A stretch of DNA of 64,000 nucleotides from Pseudomonas sichuanensis (GTDB lineage: Bacteria; Pseudomonadota; Gammaproteobacteria; Pseudomonadales; Pseudomonadaceae): positions 1-64,000 of the forward strand of contig NZ_QKVM01000021.1 of NCBI RefSeq assembly GCF_003231305.1, in the 5' to 3' direction. Numbering within the stretch: the stretch's first letter is position 1; every line of letters starts with the position of its first letter. Position numbers and translations under genes: made by a program. The notes under the pieces are model-generated. The model made no database searches. It had not been told where the DNA came from and was given only the letters and a program-made list of their open reading frames with translations. Below, in pieces: positions 1-9,221 of this stretch.

Positions 1-2
1 CG

Positions 3-1058
3 TCAGGTCTGCGCCGAGTGGCGGCTCCAGTCCAGCAGCAGGCTGTAGCCCACCGCCAACAGCGTCGGCCCGATGAACAAGCCGATAAAGCCAAAGGCGA
101 GCAAACCGCCGAACACCCCGAGCAGCACGATCACCAATGGCAGGTTGCCGCCGCGGCTGATCAGGTAGGGTTTGAGCACGTTGTCCACGCCACTGATGAC
201 GAAGGTACCCCACACGCCGAGGAACACCGCCATGCCGTAATCGCCCTTCGACACCAGCCAGGCGGTGGCGGGGATCCACGCCAGCGGCGGGCCCATGGGG
301 ATCAGGCTGAGCATGAAGGTCACCAGGCTCAGCACCACCGCCCCCGGCACGCCGGCAATCAGGAAGCCGATCAGTGCCAGCAGGGCTTGCGCCGCAGCGG
401 TGCCGATCACCCCGTTGACCACCCGTTGCACGGTACCGGCCACCAGTTCGACGTAGTACTCGGCGCGCTCGCCCACCAGCCGTTGCAGCAGGCGGTGCAC
501 GAACGCCGCCAGGCGCGGCCCGTCGCGGTAGAAGAAGAACACGAACACCAGGCTCAGGGTCAGCTCCAGCACCCCGCTGCCGATCTGCGCGCTGCGCGCC
601 AGCAACCAGTTGCCGACCTGGCCGAGGTAAGGTTTGGCCGAGGCCAGCAGCGCCGCACCTTGCTGGTCGAACGACTCCCACCAGCCGACCAGGCGCGGCC
701 CCACGAGCGGAATCCCCGCCACCCAGGCGGGCGCATCGGGCAGGCCTTCGACCTGCACGTCGCGCACAAAGGCGGTGGCATCGCGGATATGGTCGGCCAG
801 ATTGAAGCCCAGCCACACCAGCGGCAAGGCCACGATCAGGATCCAGGCCGAGGTCAGCAGGCTGGCGGCCAGGGTTTCCCGCCCGCCCAGCACACGCGTG
901 AGCAAACGCATCAACGGCCAGCTGGCGAAGGCCAGGATGGCGCCCCACAGCAATGCCGAGATGAACGGTGCCATGACCCACAGCGCGGCACCGAGCAGCG
1001 CCAACAGCAGGATCTGCACCAGCAGGCGGTCGGTGTTGGGCATGGGGCGCTCGCTCAA
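3..1058 (-). CDS. AI-2E family transporter (PerM-like permease)
   Basis: A 351-aa polytopic inner-membrane protein of the AI-2E/PerM family. Hydrophobic segments alternate through the whole chain: a pair at about residues 12-45, one near 65-85, and a dense block from about 160 to 345. A soluble stretch lies at about 90-150, the usual PerM arrangement. Family members have been linked to autoinducer-2 export, sodium/proton antiport or small-solute efflux, so the substrate is open. The start overlaps the stop of the upstream DUF4892 gene by four bases, so the two are probably co-transcribed. The stop codon lies three bases from the window edge; the gene is complete. Confidence 0.88.
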   Translation of the reverse strand: MSERPMPNTDRLLVQILLLALLGAALWVMAPFISALLWGAILAFASWPLMRLLTRVLGGRETLAASLLTSAWILIVALPLVWLGFNLADHIRDATAFVRDVQVEGLPDAPAWVAGIPLVGPRLVGWWESFDQQGAALLASAKPYLGQVGNWLLARSAQIGSGVLELTLSLVFVFFFYRDGPRLAAFVHRLLQRLVGERAEYYVELVAGTVQRVVNGVIGTAAAQALLALIGFLIAGVPGAVVLSLVTFMLSLIPMGPPLAWIPATAWLVSKGDYGMAVFLGVWGTFVISGVDNVLKPYLISRGGNLPLVIVLLGVFGGLLAFGFIGLFIGPTLLAVGYSLLLDWSRHSAQT

Positions 1059-1849
1059 CGGATCAACTCCAGGTGCAGGCCATCGGTGGGCGCGTCGCCC
1101 ACTTCGAGCCGGGCGCTGCGCACGCCGGCCTTGACCAGTTGCTCGCGCCAGGCTTCGGCGCCCTTGCCGCTGAGGCTGGCGCGCAGGGTGCTGTCGAGGT
1201 TGAGACTGCGGGCCAGCAGCGTGGCCCAGTTGGCCTGGGGCTCGGCGAGGTCGGGGTAGTCGAGCTTGCCCGTGTCGCGCAGTTCGCGCAGCACCGTGGC
1301 GGCGGTGGGCAGGATGTCGCCCAAGGCGCTCTCGGCTACAAACTCCTCCACATGCAGATAAGCGCGGCGGTTGCCACGGGTGACGCTGTACAGCGCCACC
1401 AAGGTGTCAGCCTCTTCGGCGGAACGGCGCAGCAAGATGAACGCCTGCTGCTCGTCCCCACCATTGAGCCGGGCGTTGGCGAACACGTCGTTGGCCCACA
1501 GGCTGGCTTCGCCGCAGTCACGGCCCTGGCACCAGAACAAGGGGTAGCCACCGTCTTTCTGCAAGGTTTCGCGGGCACTGGTGAACGCCTCACGGGCGCT
1601 GCGCTCGACTGGCAGTTCGTAGGTGACCGAGCTGACCTGGCCACGGCTTTCGACCTTGTCATCGACCCGCAGGCGACCGCTGATCTTGCGCAGCGGCCCC
1701 ATCGGGTAGACCCGCTCCTGCTCCACGGCGGGGCGTTGATCGACCACTTTGGCGTCAACCGGAACGGGCAGCTCACCGGCCCACAGCCAGGGGCTGGCGA
1801 AGGCGAGGCAGGCAGCGATGGCACTGCGGGCGTAAACGGGTACGCTCAT
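1055..1849 (-). CDS. DUF4892 domain-containing exported protein
   Basis: A 264-aa protein with an N-terminal signal peptide (hydrophobic stretch about residues 8-24, probable cleavage after LWAGE or just before). The rest resembles the DUF4892 family of Pseudomonas periplasmic proteins. It contains a CQGRDCGEA motif whose two cysteines could form a disulfide, around residues 105-110. Function is unknown. The gene is translationally coupled to the AI-2E-type permease by a four-base overlap, suggesting a shared envelope role. No paralogue is seen in the window. Confidence 0.8.
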   Translation of the reverse strand: MSVPVYARSAIAACLAFASPWLWAGELPVPVDAKVVDQRPAVEQERVYPMGPLRKISGRLRVDDKVESRGQVSSVTYELPVERSAREAFTSARETLQKDGGYPLFWCQGRDCGEASLWANDVFANARLNGGDEQQAFILLRRSAEEADTLVALYSVTRGNRRAYLHVEEFVAESALGDILPTAATVLRELRDTGKLDYPDLAEPQANWATLLARSLNLDSTLRASLSGKGAEAWREQLVKAGVRSARLEVGDAPTDGLHLELIR

Positions 1850-1951
1850 CGGCAGCCCTCGTGGCCGCGGGTTTGGAATACGTGAGTGTCTGGCATGTAC
1901 ATGGTTGTCTCCCTTTCAACCCGCCAAGCCTCGACACTTGCCCGGTGCAAG

Positions 1952-2806
1952 TCAAGGAATGCCAAAGAAGCGATTGAAACAGTCTGCAACAAGGGCCGCA
2001 CCCTGCTCATCGTTCAAGTGCAGGTGATGGCCACCCGGCAGCGTGATCTGCTCGAAGGGTAGCTGCTCCAGCAGCTCCGTGTGGCGCGCCAGCATGCCGT
2101 CGGCCGCCACCACCAGGCAGGCCGGGCAGGCCACGCGTTTGACGAAGGCCATGGCCTGGGCCTGGTTCAGCCGCGTGGGTGAAGGCAACGTGAGGCGGCT
2201 GTCGCTGCGCCAGCTGTAACCGCCGGGCACCGGCATCAGGCCGCGCTGGGCCAGCAGCTCGGCTGCTTCACGGGTGACGGCGACCATGCCTTTCATGCGC
2301 GCCTCGACCCCCTCCTCCAGCGTCGAATAGACCGTCTTGCGCTTGCCGTCCAGGCGCAGCTGGGCCTGCAGGGCCATCCCCAGGCGCTCGGCGGCATCCT
2401 GTTCGGTCACGGTGGGCGGGATCACCCCGTCGATCAGCGCGAGGTGGCTGACCCGCTCGGGCAAGGCCCCGGCCAGCTGCACCGCGATGATCGCCCCGAG
2501 CGAATGGCCGAGCAGGCCGAAGCGCTGCCAGCCCAGTTGCTCGGCGACCCGCAGCACGTCGTGGGCGTAATCGGCCAGGGCGTAACCCGCCCCGACCGGG
2601 CGGTGCTGCGAATAGCCGTGCCCGGCCAGGTCGAGGGCGACGATGCGCAGCCCTTTTAGCTGGGGCGCCAGGCGGGCGAAGCTGTTGGCGTTGTCCAGCC
2701 AGCCGTGCAAGGCGATCACCGGCACCCCATCGTCGGGGCCGAACAGGTGGGCGGCCAGTTCGATATGGCCCAGGGCCAGGCGAACTTCTTCGACCTGGGC
2801 GCTCAT
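1952..2806 (-). CDS. alpha/beta hydrolase (first of an overlapping pair)
   Basis: A 284-aa alpha/beta hydrolase. The nucleophile elbow reads GLLGHSLGAII (Ser in GHSLG, about residue 100), the oxyanion region is VIALHGWLDN near residue 28, and the catalytic His is probably in GGHHLHL near the C-terminus. I start it at the ATG at 2806, where the family alignment begins; the open frame continues about 106 codons further upstream, but that part is an out-of-frame shadow of the next gene. Its start overlaps the stop of the neighbouring hydrolase (ATGA), so the two are coupled. Substrate unknown; an esterase or lipase-like role is likely. No signal peptide, so cytoplasmic. Confidence 0.85.
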   Translation of the reverse strand: MSAQVEEVRLALGHIELAAHLFGPDDGVPVIALHGWLDNANSFARLAPQLKGLRIVALDLAGHGYSQHRPVGAGYALADYAHDVLRVAEQLGWQRFGLLGHSLGAIIAVQLAGALPERVSHLALIDGVIPPTVTEQDAAERLGMALQAQLRLDGKRKTVYSTLEEGVEARMKGMVAVTREAAELLAQRGLMPVPGGYSWRSDSRLTLPSPTRLNQAQAMAFVKRVACPACLVVAADGMLARHTELLEQLPFEQITLPGGHHLHLNDEQGAALVADCFNRFFGIP

Positions 2807-3591
2807 GCCTGGCCCCAACGGTCGAACAGGTCTTTGATCAGGCTGGCGGTGTCGAGGGGGCGCTCCAGCGGGAACATGTGCCCGCCCGGCAGGCTGTGAT
2901 ATTCGCCCCTGGCCATGCCCCGCACGCCCAGCGCATGGTGCCGGCGGATCACCCGGCTCTGGGCGCCCCGCACCACGGCCAGCGGCACCTGCAACTGGCG
3001 CGGCGGCACCGGGCTGGCATGCGGGATGCTGCGGTAGATGCTGATCTCGGTGGCCGGGTCGAAACGCAGGCGCAGCCCGTCTTGCGCGCGCTCCAGGCCA
3101 TGTTCCAGATAGGCCTCCAGGCATTCCGGGTCGAAGTGGCGGAACAGGGTCTTGCCGGCGAAGTAACGGCGCGCGCTGTCGCGGTCGGTGAATGCCTCAC
3201 GCCGGCCCAGGGTGCGCCCGGCCGGGGTGATGCGGTCGATGAAGCCCAGGCGCTTGGCCGCCTGGATCAGCCATTCATCGACCCGGGTCAGCACCGGCGA
3301 GTCGAGCATCACCACGCCACGGTAGAGTTCCGGGCAGCGCAGCGCCGCATGCAGGTGCAGCACACCGCCCAGCGAATGGCCGACACCCCACACCGGGGCG
3401 TCCTGCTGTTCGAGGTGATGCAGCAGCTCGTCCACCAGGCTTTGCCAGTTGTCGTTCACCGGGAAGCGCGGGTCGTGGGCATGCTGGGCCAGGTGGCGCA
3501 CCTGGTAATCCGGCGCCAGGGCGGCGAACAGCTTGCCGTAGGTGGCCGAGGGGAAGCCATTGGCGTGGGCGAAGAAGATCTGCTGCGACAT
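2803..3591 (-). CDS. alpha/beta hydrolase (second of an overlapping pair)
   Basis: A 262-aa alpha/beta hydrolase: N-terminal FAHANGFPSATY (oxyanion hole region), GVGHSLGGVL nucleophile elbow near residue 73, and a C-terminal LPGGHMFPLERP carrying the likely catalytic His. The HANGFP motif marks a subfamily common in Pseudomonas. The start at 3591 is preceded by a weak AGGCGG ribosome site; the 54 codons further upstream in the frame are not family-like. It is upstream of, and overlaps by four bases, the other hydrolase gene. Physiological substrate unknown. Confidence 0.85.
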   Translation of the reverse strand: MSQQIFFAHANGFPSATYGKLFAALAPDYQVRHLAQHAHDPRFPVNDNWQSLVDELLHHLEQQDAPVWGVGHSLGGVLHLHAALRCPELYRGVVMLDSPVLTRVDEWLIQAAKRLGFIDRITPAGRTLGRREAFTDRDSARRYFAGKTLFRHFDPECLEAYLEHGLERAQDGLRLRFDPATEISIYRSIPHASPVPPRQLQVPLAVVRGAQSRVIRRHHALGVRGMARGEYHSLPGGHMFPLERPLDTASLIKDLFDRWGQA

Positions 3592-3689
3592 GGCCGCCTG
3601 CTCTGCACGGGGAAGGATGGCCCATTGTCGGCAAGCCGGTGGGTGGCGGCAACGTCCGGAAAGGTCATCGCCAAGGGCGATCAGGTCAT

Positions 3690-4073
3690 TCAGAAGGTGT
3701 CGAAACTGTCCATGGAGCGGCGCAGGCAGGCCTGCAGGTAGGCCAGCTGGCATTCCAGTGCCTGGCGAGCCAGGCGCCGGTCGGCTTTTTCCAACCCGCT
3801 TCTGCGCAGGTACAGGCAGCTGGACTGTATCAGCGCGGCCAGCTGGAGGCTCAGCGCCTCCACTTCCTGGAGTTTCTGCACGCTGTCGGTGCGTTCTTTG
3901 TGCAACAGGCCCGGGTTTGTCCGCAGCGAGCTCAGCAAGTGGTTGAACTTGACCTGCGCCGACTCGCGCAAAAGGCTGTATTCGGCAAAGTCCAGGACAG
4001 CGTCACCTTGCAGTTTTTTCAGTGTCGGCTCCATGTCGGCCGACCCCATCAACGCCAACCAGTGGCTATTCAT
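3690..4073 (-). CDS. hypothetical protein, helical, 127 aa
   Basis: A 127-aa soluble protein with no family I recognise. The sequence is almost entirely predicted helical, leucine- and glutamine-rich, with three cysteines in the second half (SSCLYLRR, LECQL, QACLRR). There is no signal peptide or membrane segment. A good ribosome site (GGGAG, eight bases before the ATG at 4073) supports expression. It stands alone between the hydrolase pair and sixA, about 100 bases from each. It may be a small helical-bundle adaptor, but nothing in the sequence shows a partner. Confidence 0.7.
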   Translation of the reverse strand: MNSHWLALMGSADMEPTLKKLQGDAVLDFAEYSLLRESAQVKFNHLLSSLRTNPGLLHKERTDSVQKLQEVEALSLQLAALIQSSCLYLRRSGLEKADRRLARQALECQLAYLQACLRRSMDSFDTF

Positions 4074-4170
4074 GAATCACTCCCTCGACCCGCCAATGTT
4101 CACTTCCTGGCGCTGACGCTAACAATTGGCCGAGCGAGAGGACAACTGGCAAAAATGCCAGTTGCCTGAG

Positions 4171-4629
4171 TTACCCCGAATGATGAAGGCCACGCAGTGT
4201 CATCAACCCGGCCAGCGGCCAGTCGCCGTCCAGCATGGCCAGGCTGGCGGTGCTCAAGGGTGCCGGTTGCTGCGCATGGCCATGCTCCAGCATGCCCACC
4301 AGCGAACCCACCAGCGGCTGGTGGCTGACCAGCAGCACATGCTCCAGCCCCAGGCGCTCGAGCTCGCCGATCACCTGCTGCACATTGCTCTCGGGGGTCA
4401 GCCAGGGCACGCTGCGCACCGGCTCAGCGAAGCCCAGGGCATCGTGCACCAGCGCTGCGGTTTGCTGCGCGCGCACGTAAGGGCTGGCGATGATCGCCTG
4501 CAGCGGCTGGCCCAGCAGGTGCGCGGCACTGCGCAGCACCTGCTCGCGGCCGTGGGCGGTCAGGCGCCGTTCGGCGTCGGTGTTGGCGCGCGGCTCCGCC
4601 TCGCCGTGGCGCAGCACCCACAGCTTCAC
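4171..4629 (-). CDS. sixA: phosphohistidine phosphatase SixA
   Basis: A 152-aa member of the histidine phosphatase superfamily, matching SixA length. The catalytic RHG motif is LRHGEAE with nucleophile His8; the second conserved region is SPYVRAQQTA near residue 50, and the third is LVSHQPLVG near residue 100. SixA removes phosphate from phosphohistidine proteins; in E. coli it acts on the HPr-like NPr protein of the nitrogen PTS. Its start overlaps the stop of the DUF4389 gene by four bases, so it is expressed as part of the gpsA-DUF4389-sixA unit. Confidence 0.92.
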   Translation of the reverse strand: MKLWVLRHGEAEPRANTDAERRLTAHGREQVLRSAAHLLGQPLQAIIASPYVRAQQTAALVHDALGFAEPVRSVPWLTPESNVQQVIGELERLGLEHVLLVSHQPLVGSLVGMLEHGHAQQPAPLSTASLAMLDGDWPLAGLMTLRGLHHSG

Positions 4630-4973
4630 AGCTTGGGCTCCTCGTCACGCACCGGGTGCGGCGCCGGGGCCACGGCGTGGGCTGCCTCGCCTTCAGGGGC
4701 GCGGGGCGTGGGCCAGTCGGCGAACGGCCAGGGTTTCTGGTCGCTGTGGAAGCTGCCGAAACGGCCGATCTGTGCCAGGTACTGGCTGAGGCTGTCGCCA
4801 AAATTCATCAGGCTGGCGCTGGGCGCGCCGTAGATCAGCCGGTAGATCAGTTGCACCAGGACCAGGCCGCCCAGCAACAGCTCGGCGAGCTGCCAGACCA
4901 CCAGGAACACCAGCATCCACAGCACCCGCAGGATGATCGACTCGCGCGCGGCGCTTTGCGGGGTATCGTTCAT
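4626..4973 (-). CDS. DUF4389 domain-containing membrane protein
   Basis: A 115-aa inner-membrane protein with two closely spaced hydrophobic helices (about residues 16-34 and 36-50) followed by the conserved QYLAQIGRF and WPFADWP motifs of the DUF4389 family and a charged, Pro/Ala-rich C-terminal tail of about 30 residues that is probably cytoplasmic. Function unknown. It sits 15 bases downstream of gpsA and overlaps sixA, an order conserved in pseudomonads as I remember it. Confidence 0.85.
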   Translation of the reverse strand: MNDTPQSAARESIILRVLWMLVFLVVWQLAELLLGGLVLVQLIYRLIYGAPSASLMNFGDSLSQYLAQIGRFGSFHSDQKPWPFADWPTPRAPEGEAAHAVAPAPHPVRDEEPKL

Positions 4974-4988
4974 GTGTCGCTCCTTCGT

Positions 4989-6014
4989 TCAGTTGAAACC
5001 GCTGGTGGAAATGAAATCGATGTCGGTCTTGGGCTCGGCGCGCATCAGGTGCTCGATCACCTGGTTGAGCGTGCGGCCTTCGAACAGGATCGCATGCAGG
5101 CCGGCCACCAGGGGCATGTACACCTGCACCTCCTGGGCCTTGGCCTTGAGCACCTTGATGGTGTTGACCCCTTCGGCCACCTCGCCCAGGCGGCTGACGG
5201 CCTGCTCCAGGGTCAGGCCCTGGCCCAGGGCATGGCCGACCTGGTAGTTGCGGCTCTTGGGCGAGGAGCAGGTGACGATCAGGTCGCCTACCCCGGCCAG
5301 GCCAAGGAAGGTCATGGGGTTGGCACCCTGGCTCACGGCGAAGCGCGTCATCTCGGCCAGGGCGCGTGTGATCAGCATGCTCTTGGTGTTCTCGCCCATG
5401 CCCAGTGCCACCGCCATGCCGGCGATGATTGCGTAGACGTTCTTCAGGGCGCCGCCCAGCTCGACGCCGAAACGATCGCTGCTGGCATAGACGCGGAAGG
5501 TGCGGCCGTGCAGCACGGCCTGCACCTGCTGGCACAGGGCTTCATCTTCGCTGGCGACCACGGTGGCGGTCAGCGCATGCTCGGCGATCTCGCGGGCAAG
5601 GTTCGGCCCCGACAGCACGCCGATGCGCGCCTGGGGCGCGATCTCTTCGAGGATCTGGCTCATCAGCTTGAAGCTCTGTGCCTCGATGCCCTTGGTCAGG
5701 CTGACCAGGCCTTTGCCACGCAGCAGCTCTGCGTGGGGCGCCAACACGCTGCGCAGGGCGCTCGACGGCAGCGCGACGAAGATCAGGTCGCTGGCCTGCA
5801 AGGTGGCGAGCAGGTCGTTGACCGGCTCGACGCCGTCATGCAGGCGAATGCCCTTGAGGTAACGCGGATTCTCGCGGTTGAGGCGCATCGCCTCGGCCTG
5901 CGCCGGGTCGCGCATCCATTGGCGCACCGGGTGGCCGTTTTCCGCCAGCAGGTTTGCCACGGCGGTGCCGAAGCTGCCGCCGCCAAGAACTGCAACAGGT
6001 TGCTGTTCAGTCAT
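4989..6014 (-). CDS. gpsA: glycerol-3-phosphate dehydrogenase [NAD(P)+]
   Basis: A 341-aa cytoplasmic enzyme that reduces dihydroxyacetone phosphate to sn-glycerol 3-phosphate for phospholipid synthesis. The N-terminal Rossmann motif is [16 protein letters not shown], starting at about residue 8; the catalytic Lys is in [14 protein letters not shown], near residue 190, and [16 protein letters not shown] is the conserved substrate-binding segment. The ATG at 6014 gives the family length of about 340 aa; the frame stays open 29 codons further, but that part overlaps the promoter. It is the first gene of a minus-strand unit with DUF4389 and sixA. Confidence 0.95.
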   Translation of the reverse strand: MTEQQPVAVLGGGSFGTAVANLLAENGHPVRQWMRDPAQAEAMRLNRENPRYLKGIRLHDGVEPVNDLLATLQASDLIFVALPSSALRSVLAPHAELLRGKGLVSLTKGIEAQSFKLMSQILEEIAPQARIGVLSGPNLAREIAEHALTATVVASEDEALCQQVQAVLHGRTFRVYASSDRFGVELGGALKNVYAIIAGMAVALGMGENTKSMLITRALAEMTRFAVSQGANPMTFLGLAGVGDLIVTCSSPKSRNYQVGHALGQGLTLEQAVSRLGEVAEGVNTIKVLKAKAQEVQVYMPLVAGLHAILFEGRTLNQVIEHLMRAEPKTDIDFISTSGFN

Positions 6015-6054
6015 ATCCAATCCGTTAACCCATAAAATAAGTGGCGACTGGCGC

Positions 6055-6083
6055 ATTATACGGCCCGCATGCGACAGAACCAG
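6055..6083 (-). promoter_or_regulatory. candidate sigma-70 promoter of gpsA
   Basis: On the minus strand a perfect TATAAT (56055-type element at 6055-6060 read in reverse) lies about 40 bases before the gpsA start. A weak -35 (CTGGTT, 6078-6083) is 17 bases upstream. The -10 is convincing; the -35 is not. Confidence 0.4.
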
Positions 6084-6183
6084 TGGCGCATCGCCGAGCA
6101 AGCCCGCTCTCGCGGTTCAGTAGCCTGGCATGCGGCAACTTGCCAACAGCAGATCACTGGCAAAAGCCACACGGTCAGTTAAC

Positions 6184-8331
6184 ATGCCTGATTCATTTCT
6201 GAAACAAGGCCGTACCGTGTTCCCTGGCACGCCCCCTTACCCGCGCCTGCTGATACTGACCGCCCTGCTCGGCGGCCCGGCCATGGCCGATGATCTGTTC
6301 ACCGACGCCCAGGACCTGCCCCAGGTTCTGACCGCCACACGCCTGAAACAATCCCCGGCCGCGGTGCCGGGCAGCATGACCGTGCTCGACAGCGAGCTGA
6401 TCCACGCCAGCGGCGCCCGGGACATCCCCGAGCTGCTGCGCCTGGTGCCGGGCATGATGATCGGCTATGGCGCCGGCAACCAGCCAACGGTCAACTACCA
6501 CGGCAGCAACGTCAACGATGCCCGGCGCATGCAGGTGCTGATCGACGGCCGTTCGGTGTACCGCGCGGGCCTGGCCACGGTGGACTGGAGTGACATCCCG
6601 GTGGCCATCGAGGATATCGAGCGAATCGAAGTGTTCCGTGGCCCCAACACCGTCAGCTATGGTGCCAACGCGCTGATGGCGGTGGTCAACATCCTCACCC
6701 GCAACCCCGCCGACAGCCACGGCACGCGGGTGAAGCTGACCCGTGGCCAGGACGGCATCAACGACTATTACGCCAGCCAAGGTATCGGCTGGGACGGCGG
6801 CGACCTGCGCCTGTCGCTGTCGGGCCAGCAGGACGACGGCTTCGACAAGGACCAGTTCGGCCAGGACTACCGCGACAGCCGCCGGCTCAACCGCATCAAT
6901 ATCAATGCCAGCCACAGCCTGGCGCCGGACCAGACCCTGGAATGGCAACTGGCGGCCAAGGAGGGCAGCAACCAGCGGCCCTATACCTACCAGCCAGTAT
7001 TCGGCAGATACGCCGCGGGCAACGATGCCGACGTCAACGCCAAGGACTATGCCGGTTCGTTGCGCTGGAACATCGACTTCAACCCCGACCACAGCCTGTA
7101 CGTGCAGGGTTCGGCGCAGCACTTCGACCGTCAGCAGGTCTGGCGCGCCTGCGACGCCTCCATTGCCTTCAGCCCGGAGCTGACCCGGCTGTGGCAACTG
7201 AATCCGAACTTTGCCGAGGGTGTTGCACGCAATCTCTTCACCGGCAACCTGCCGACCACCAGCGACCCTCTGCTCGCCTCGCTCAGGCAGCAAGTGCAGG
7301 ATCAATGGAATGCCGGCGGGCGCAACACGGTGTGCGGCGATGTCGACCAGAGCACCCGCGAAACGCGCTACGACCTGGAGATCCAGGACACCTTGAGCCT
7401 GAACGAGAGCCTGCGCCTGGTCACGGGCATGAACTACCGCTACGACCGCGCAGACTCGCAGACCTACTTCAACGGCAGCCTCGACGACCAGACCTGGCGC
7501 CTGTTCGGCCAGCTGGAGTGGCGCGCCGACGAACACTGGGTCGTCCAGGGCGGGGCGATGTACGAGAATACCCAGCTGTCCGGCAACTCGTTGACCCCGC
7601 GCGTGGCGGTGAACTACCTGATCACCCCACGCCACGGCTTGCGAGCGGTGTACTCCGAAGCGGTGCGCTCACCCGACATGTTCGAGAACAACGTCAACTG
7701 GAGCTACACGGTCAAGGGCCTGTCCCCCAACCTGTACGGCCTGCAGGACGGCGAGTACTTCGTCAAGATCCGCGGCCCGGGCAACCTCGACCAGGAGCGC
7801 ATGCGCTCGCGCGAGCTGGGCTACAACGGCTACTTCAGCGACATCGACCTGAGCATGGACGTGAAGCTGTTCTACGACGAGATCACCGGGATGATCAGCG
7901 AGCCCCTGAAGAACAACCAGTACATCGCCAGCAACGCCAACAAGGCGCGCTTCACCGGCAGCGAGGCGCAGTTCGACTGGCGCGCCACCCAGCGCGACCG
8001 CCTGCGCATCACTTACGCCTATGTCGACGCCTGGGCCAGCAACCCCGCCGACCGGCGCCTGAGCGCCCGCAACAGCGGCTCGGCCGGCTGGCTGCGCGAG
8101 TGGGGCCTGGGCTGGTCCAGCGCCCTCTTCTATTACGGTGACGATGCGCTCAACCAGTACCGCTACGAGCGCGTCGACCTGCGCGTGGCCAAACGCTTCA
8201 AGGTGCAGGGCAGCGACCTGGAGCTGGCGGCCCTGTGGCAGCAGCGCCTGGATGACGAGCCGACCACTGCCATCCAGAACCGCTACGACAGCCGTCACCG
8301 CCTGAGCGTGAGCGCGGAGCTGGCGTTCTGA
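6184..8331 (+). CDS. TonB-dependent receptor
   Basis: A roughly 715-aa outer-membrane TonB-dependent receptor. After a signal peptide ending in GGPAMA, the mature N-terminus DLPQVLTATRLKQ resembles the TonB box of BtuB-type receptors. A plug domain follows (IPELLRLVPGMMIGYG, DGRSVYRAGL, IEVFRGPNTVSYGANAL), then a long beta-barrel ending in a terminal Phe. Two cysteines (RACDAS and TVCGDV) probably form a loop disulfide. Three starts are possible: ATG 6130, ATG 6184 and GTG 6217. The GTG has the only Shine-Dalgarno-like AAGG at good spacing and leaves a short signal peptide. The stop overlaps the next gene's ATG (TGATG), so this is the first gene of a coupled three-gene operon with a periplasmic binding-like protein and a hybrid kinase. 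Ligand unknown. Confidence 0.88.
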   Translation: MPDSFLKQGRTVFPGTPPYPRLLILTALLGGPAMADDLFTDAQDLPQVLTATRLKQSPAAVPGSMTVLDSELIHASGARDIPELLRLVPGMMIGYGAGNQPTVNYHGSNVNDARRMQVLIDGRSVYRAGLATVDWSDIPVAIEDIERIEVFRGPNTVSYGANALMAVVNILTRNPADSHGTRVKLTRGQDGINDYYASQGIGWDGGDLRLSLSGQQDDGFDKDQFGQDYRDSRRLNRININASHSLAPDQTLEWQLAAKEGSNQRPYTYQPVFGRYAAGNDADVNAKDYAGSLRWNIDFNPDHSLYVQGSAQHFDRQQVWRACDASIAFSPELTRLWQLNPNFAEGVARNLFTGNLPTTSDPLLASLRQQVQDQWNAGGRNTVCGDVDQSTRETRYDLEIQDTLSLNESLRLVTGMNYRYDRADSQTYFNGSLDDQTWRLFGQLEWRADEHWVVQGGAMYENTQLSGNSLTPRVAVNYLITPRHGLRAVYSEAVRSPDMFENNVNWSYTVKGLSPNLYGLQDGEYFVKIRGPGNLDQERMRSRELGYNGYFSDIDLSMDVKLFYDEITGMISEPLKNNQYIASNANKARFTGSEAQFDWRATQRDRLRITYAYVDAWASNPADRRLSARNSGSAGWLREWGLGWSSALFYYGDDALNQYRYERVDLRVAKRFKVQGSDLELAALWQQRLDDEPTTAIQNRYDSRHRLSVSAELAF

Positions 8332-9221
8332 TGGTCGTGCTGCTGCGCTTGCTGCTGCTGTGCATCCTGCCACTGGGTTCGCTGTCGGCCAGCGAAATCC
8401 TGCTGGTGGGTGCCGACGACCAGCCGGGCATCCGCAGCTTCGTCGCCGCCCTGGCGCAGCGCCGTCCGCACGATCATGTGCATTTCCAGACCGTGAGCGA
8501 ACTGCCGCGCCCGGAACAGCTGAAAAGCGATACGCGCCTGGTGCTGCTGGACGGCCCGGCGCTGGAGTGGCGCCTGGGCGAAACCGCAGGCCCGCCGGCG
8601 CTGGCCCTGAGGGTCAGCCGGGTGCAGGCCGAGCAACGCCTGGGAAAGTCGCGGCCGGCGTTCCTCAGCCTGCTGTGGAGTGACCCGCCGCTGGCCCGGC
8701 AATTGCGCCTGGCCCGCTACCTGTTGCCGCAGGCGCGGCGCATCGGCGTGCTGTACGGTGAGCACAGCCGCTTCCTGCTCGATGAGCTGCGCCAGGCCGC
8801 CCAGCCCATGGGGCTGGAGATCGTCGCAGAGGGCTGGCCCGATTTGCGCGACAGCCGCCCGCTGCAGAACCTGCTGGCCAACAGCGATGTGCTGCTGGGG
8901 CTCGACGACCCCGAGCTGTACAACTCCAAATCGGCCAAGAACGTGCTGCTCAGCAGTTACGGCCGGCAGATGGCGCTGATCGGGCCGAACGTCGGTTTCG
9001 TCCGTGCCGGTGCCCTGGCCAGCACCTACAGCGACCAGGACGACTGGCTGGCAGTGCTCGACCACCTGCTCGAGCAACCCCCGTCACGCTGGCCACGCAG
9101 CCTTTACCCCACGCATTTCGCCGTCAGTGGCAACCAGCAGGTGGCGCGCGCCCTGGGCCTGGAAGCCATCGATCAGGACGCCGCCGCACTGGCGTTGGCG
9201 GCAGGAGAACCCACCCCATGA
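8331..9221 (+). CDS. periplasmic ABC_sub_bind-like protein
   Basis: A 296-aa protein with a strongly hydrophobic signal peptide (residues about 3-20, ending near LSASE). It is followed by a two-lobed periplasmic-binding-protein-like fold resembling the ABC_sub_bind family: EILLVGADD at the mature start, [13 protein letters not shown] at the lobe boundary, and [28 protein letters not shown] in the second half. No ABC permease or ATPase gene is nearby. Instead it is coupled by single-base and four-base overlaps to an outer-membrane receptor upstream and a sensor kinase downstream, so a ligand-sensing role is more likely than transport. That role is inference from context. Confidence 0.75.
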   Translation: MVVLLRLLLLCILPLGSLSASEILLVGADDQPGIRSFVAALAQRRPHDHVHFQTVSELPRPEQLKSDTRLVLLDGPALEWRLGETAGPPALALRVSRVQAEQRLGKSRPAFLSLLWSDPPLARQLRLARYLLPQARRIGVLYGEHSRFLLDELRQAAQPMGLEIVAEGWPDLRDSRPLQNLLANSDVLLGLDDPELYNSKSAKNVLLSSYGRQMALIGPNVGFVRAGALASTYSDQDDWLAVLDHLLEQPPSRWPRSLYPTHFAVSGNQQVARALGLEAIDQDAAALALAAGEPTP

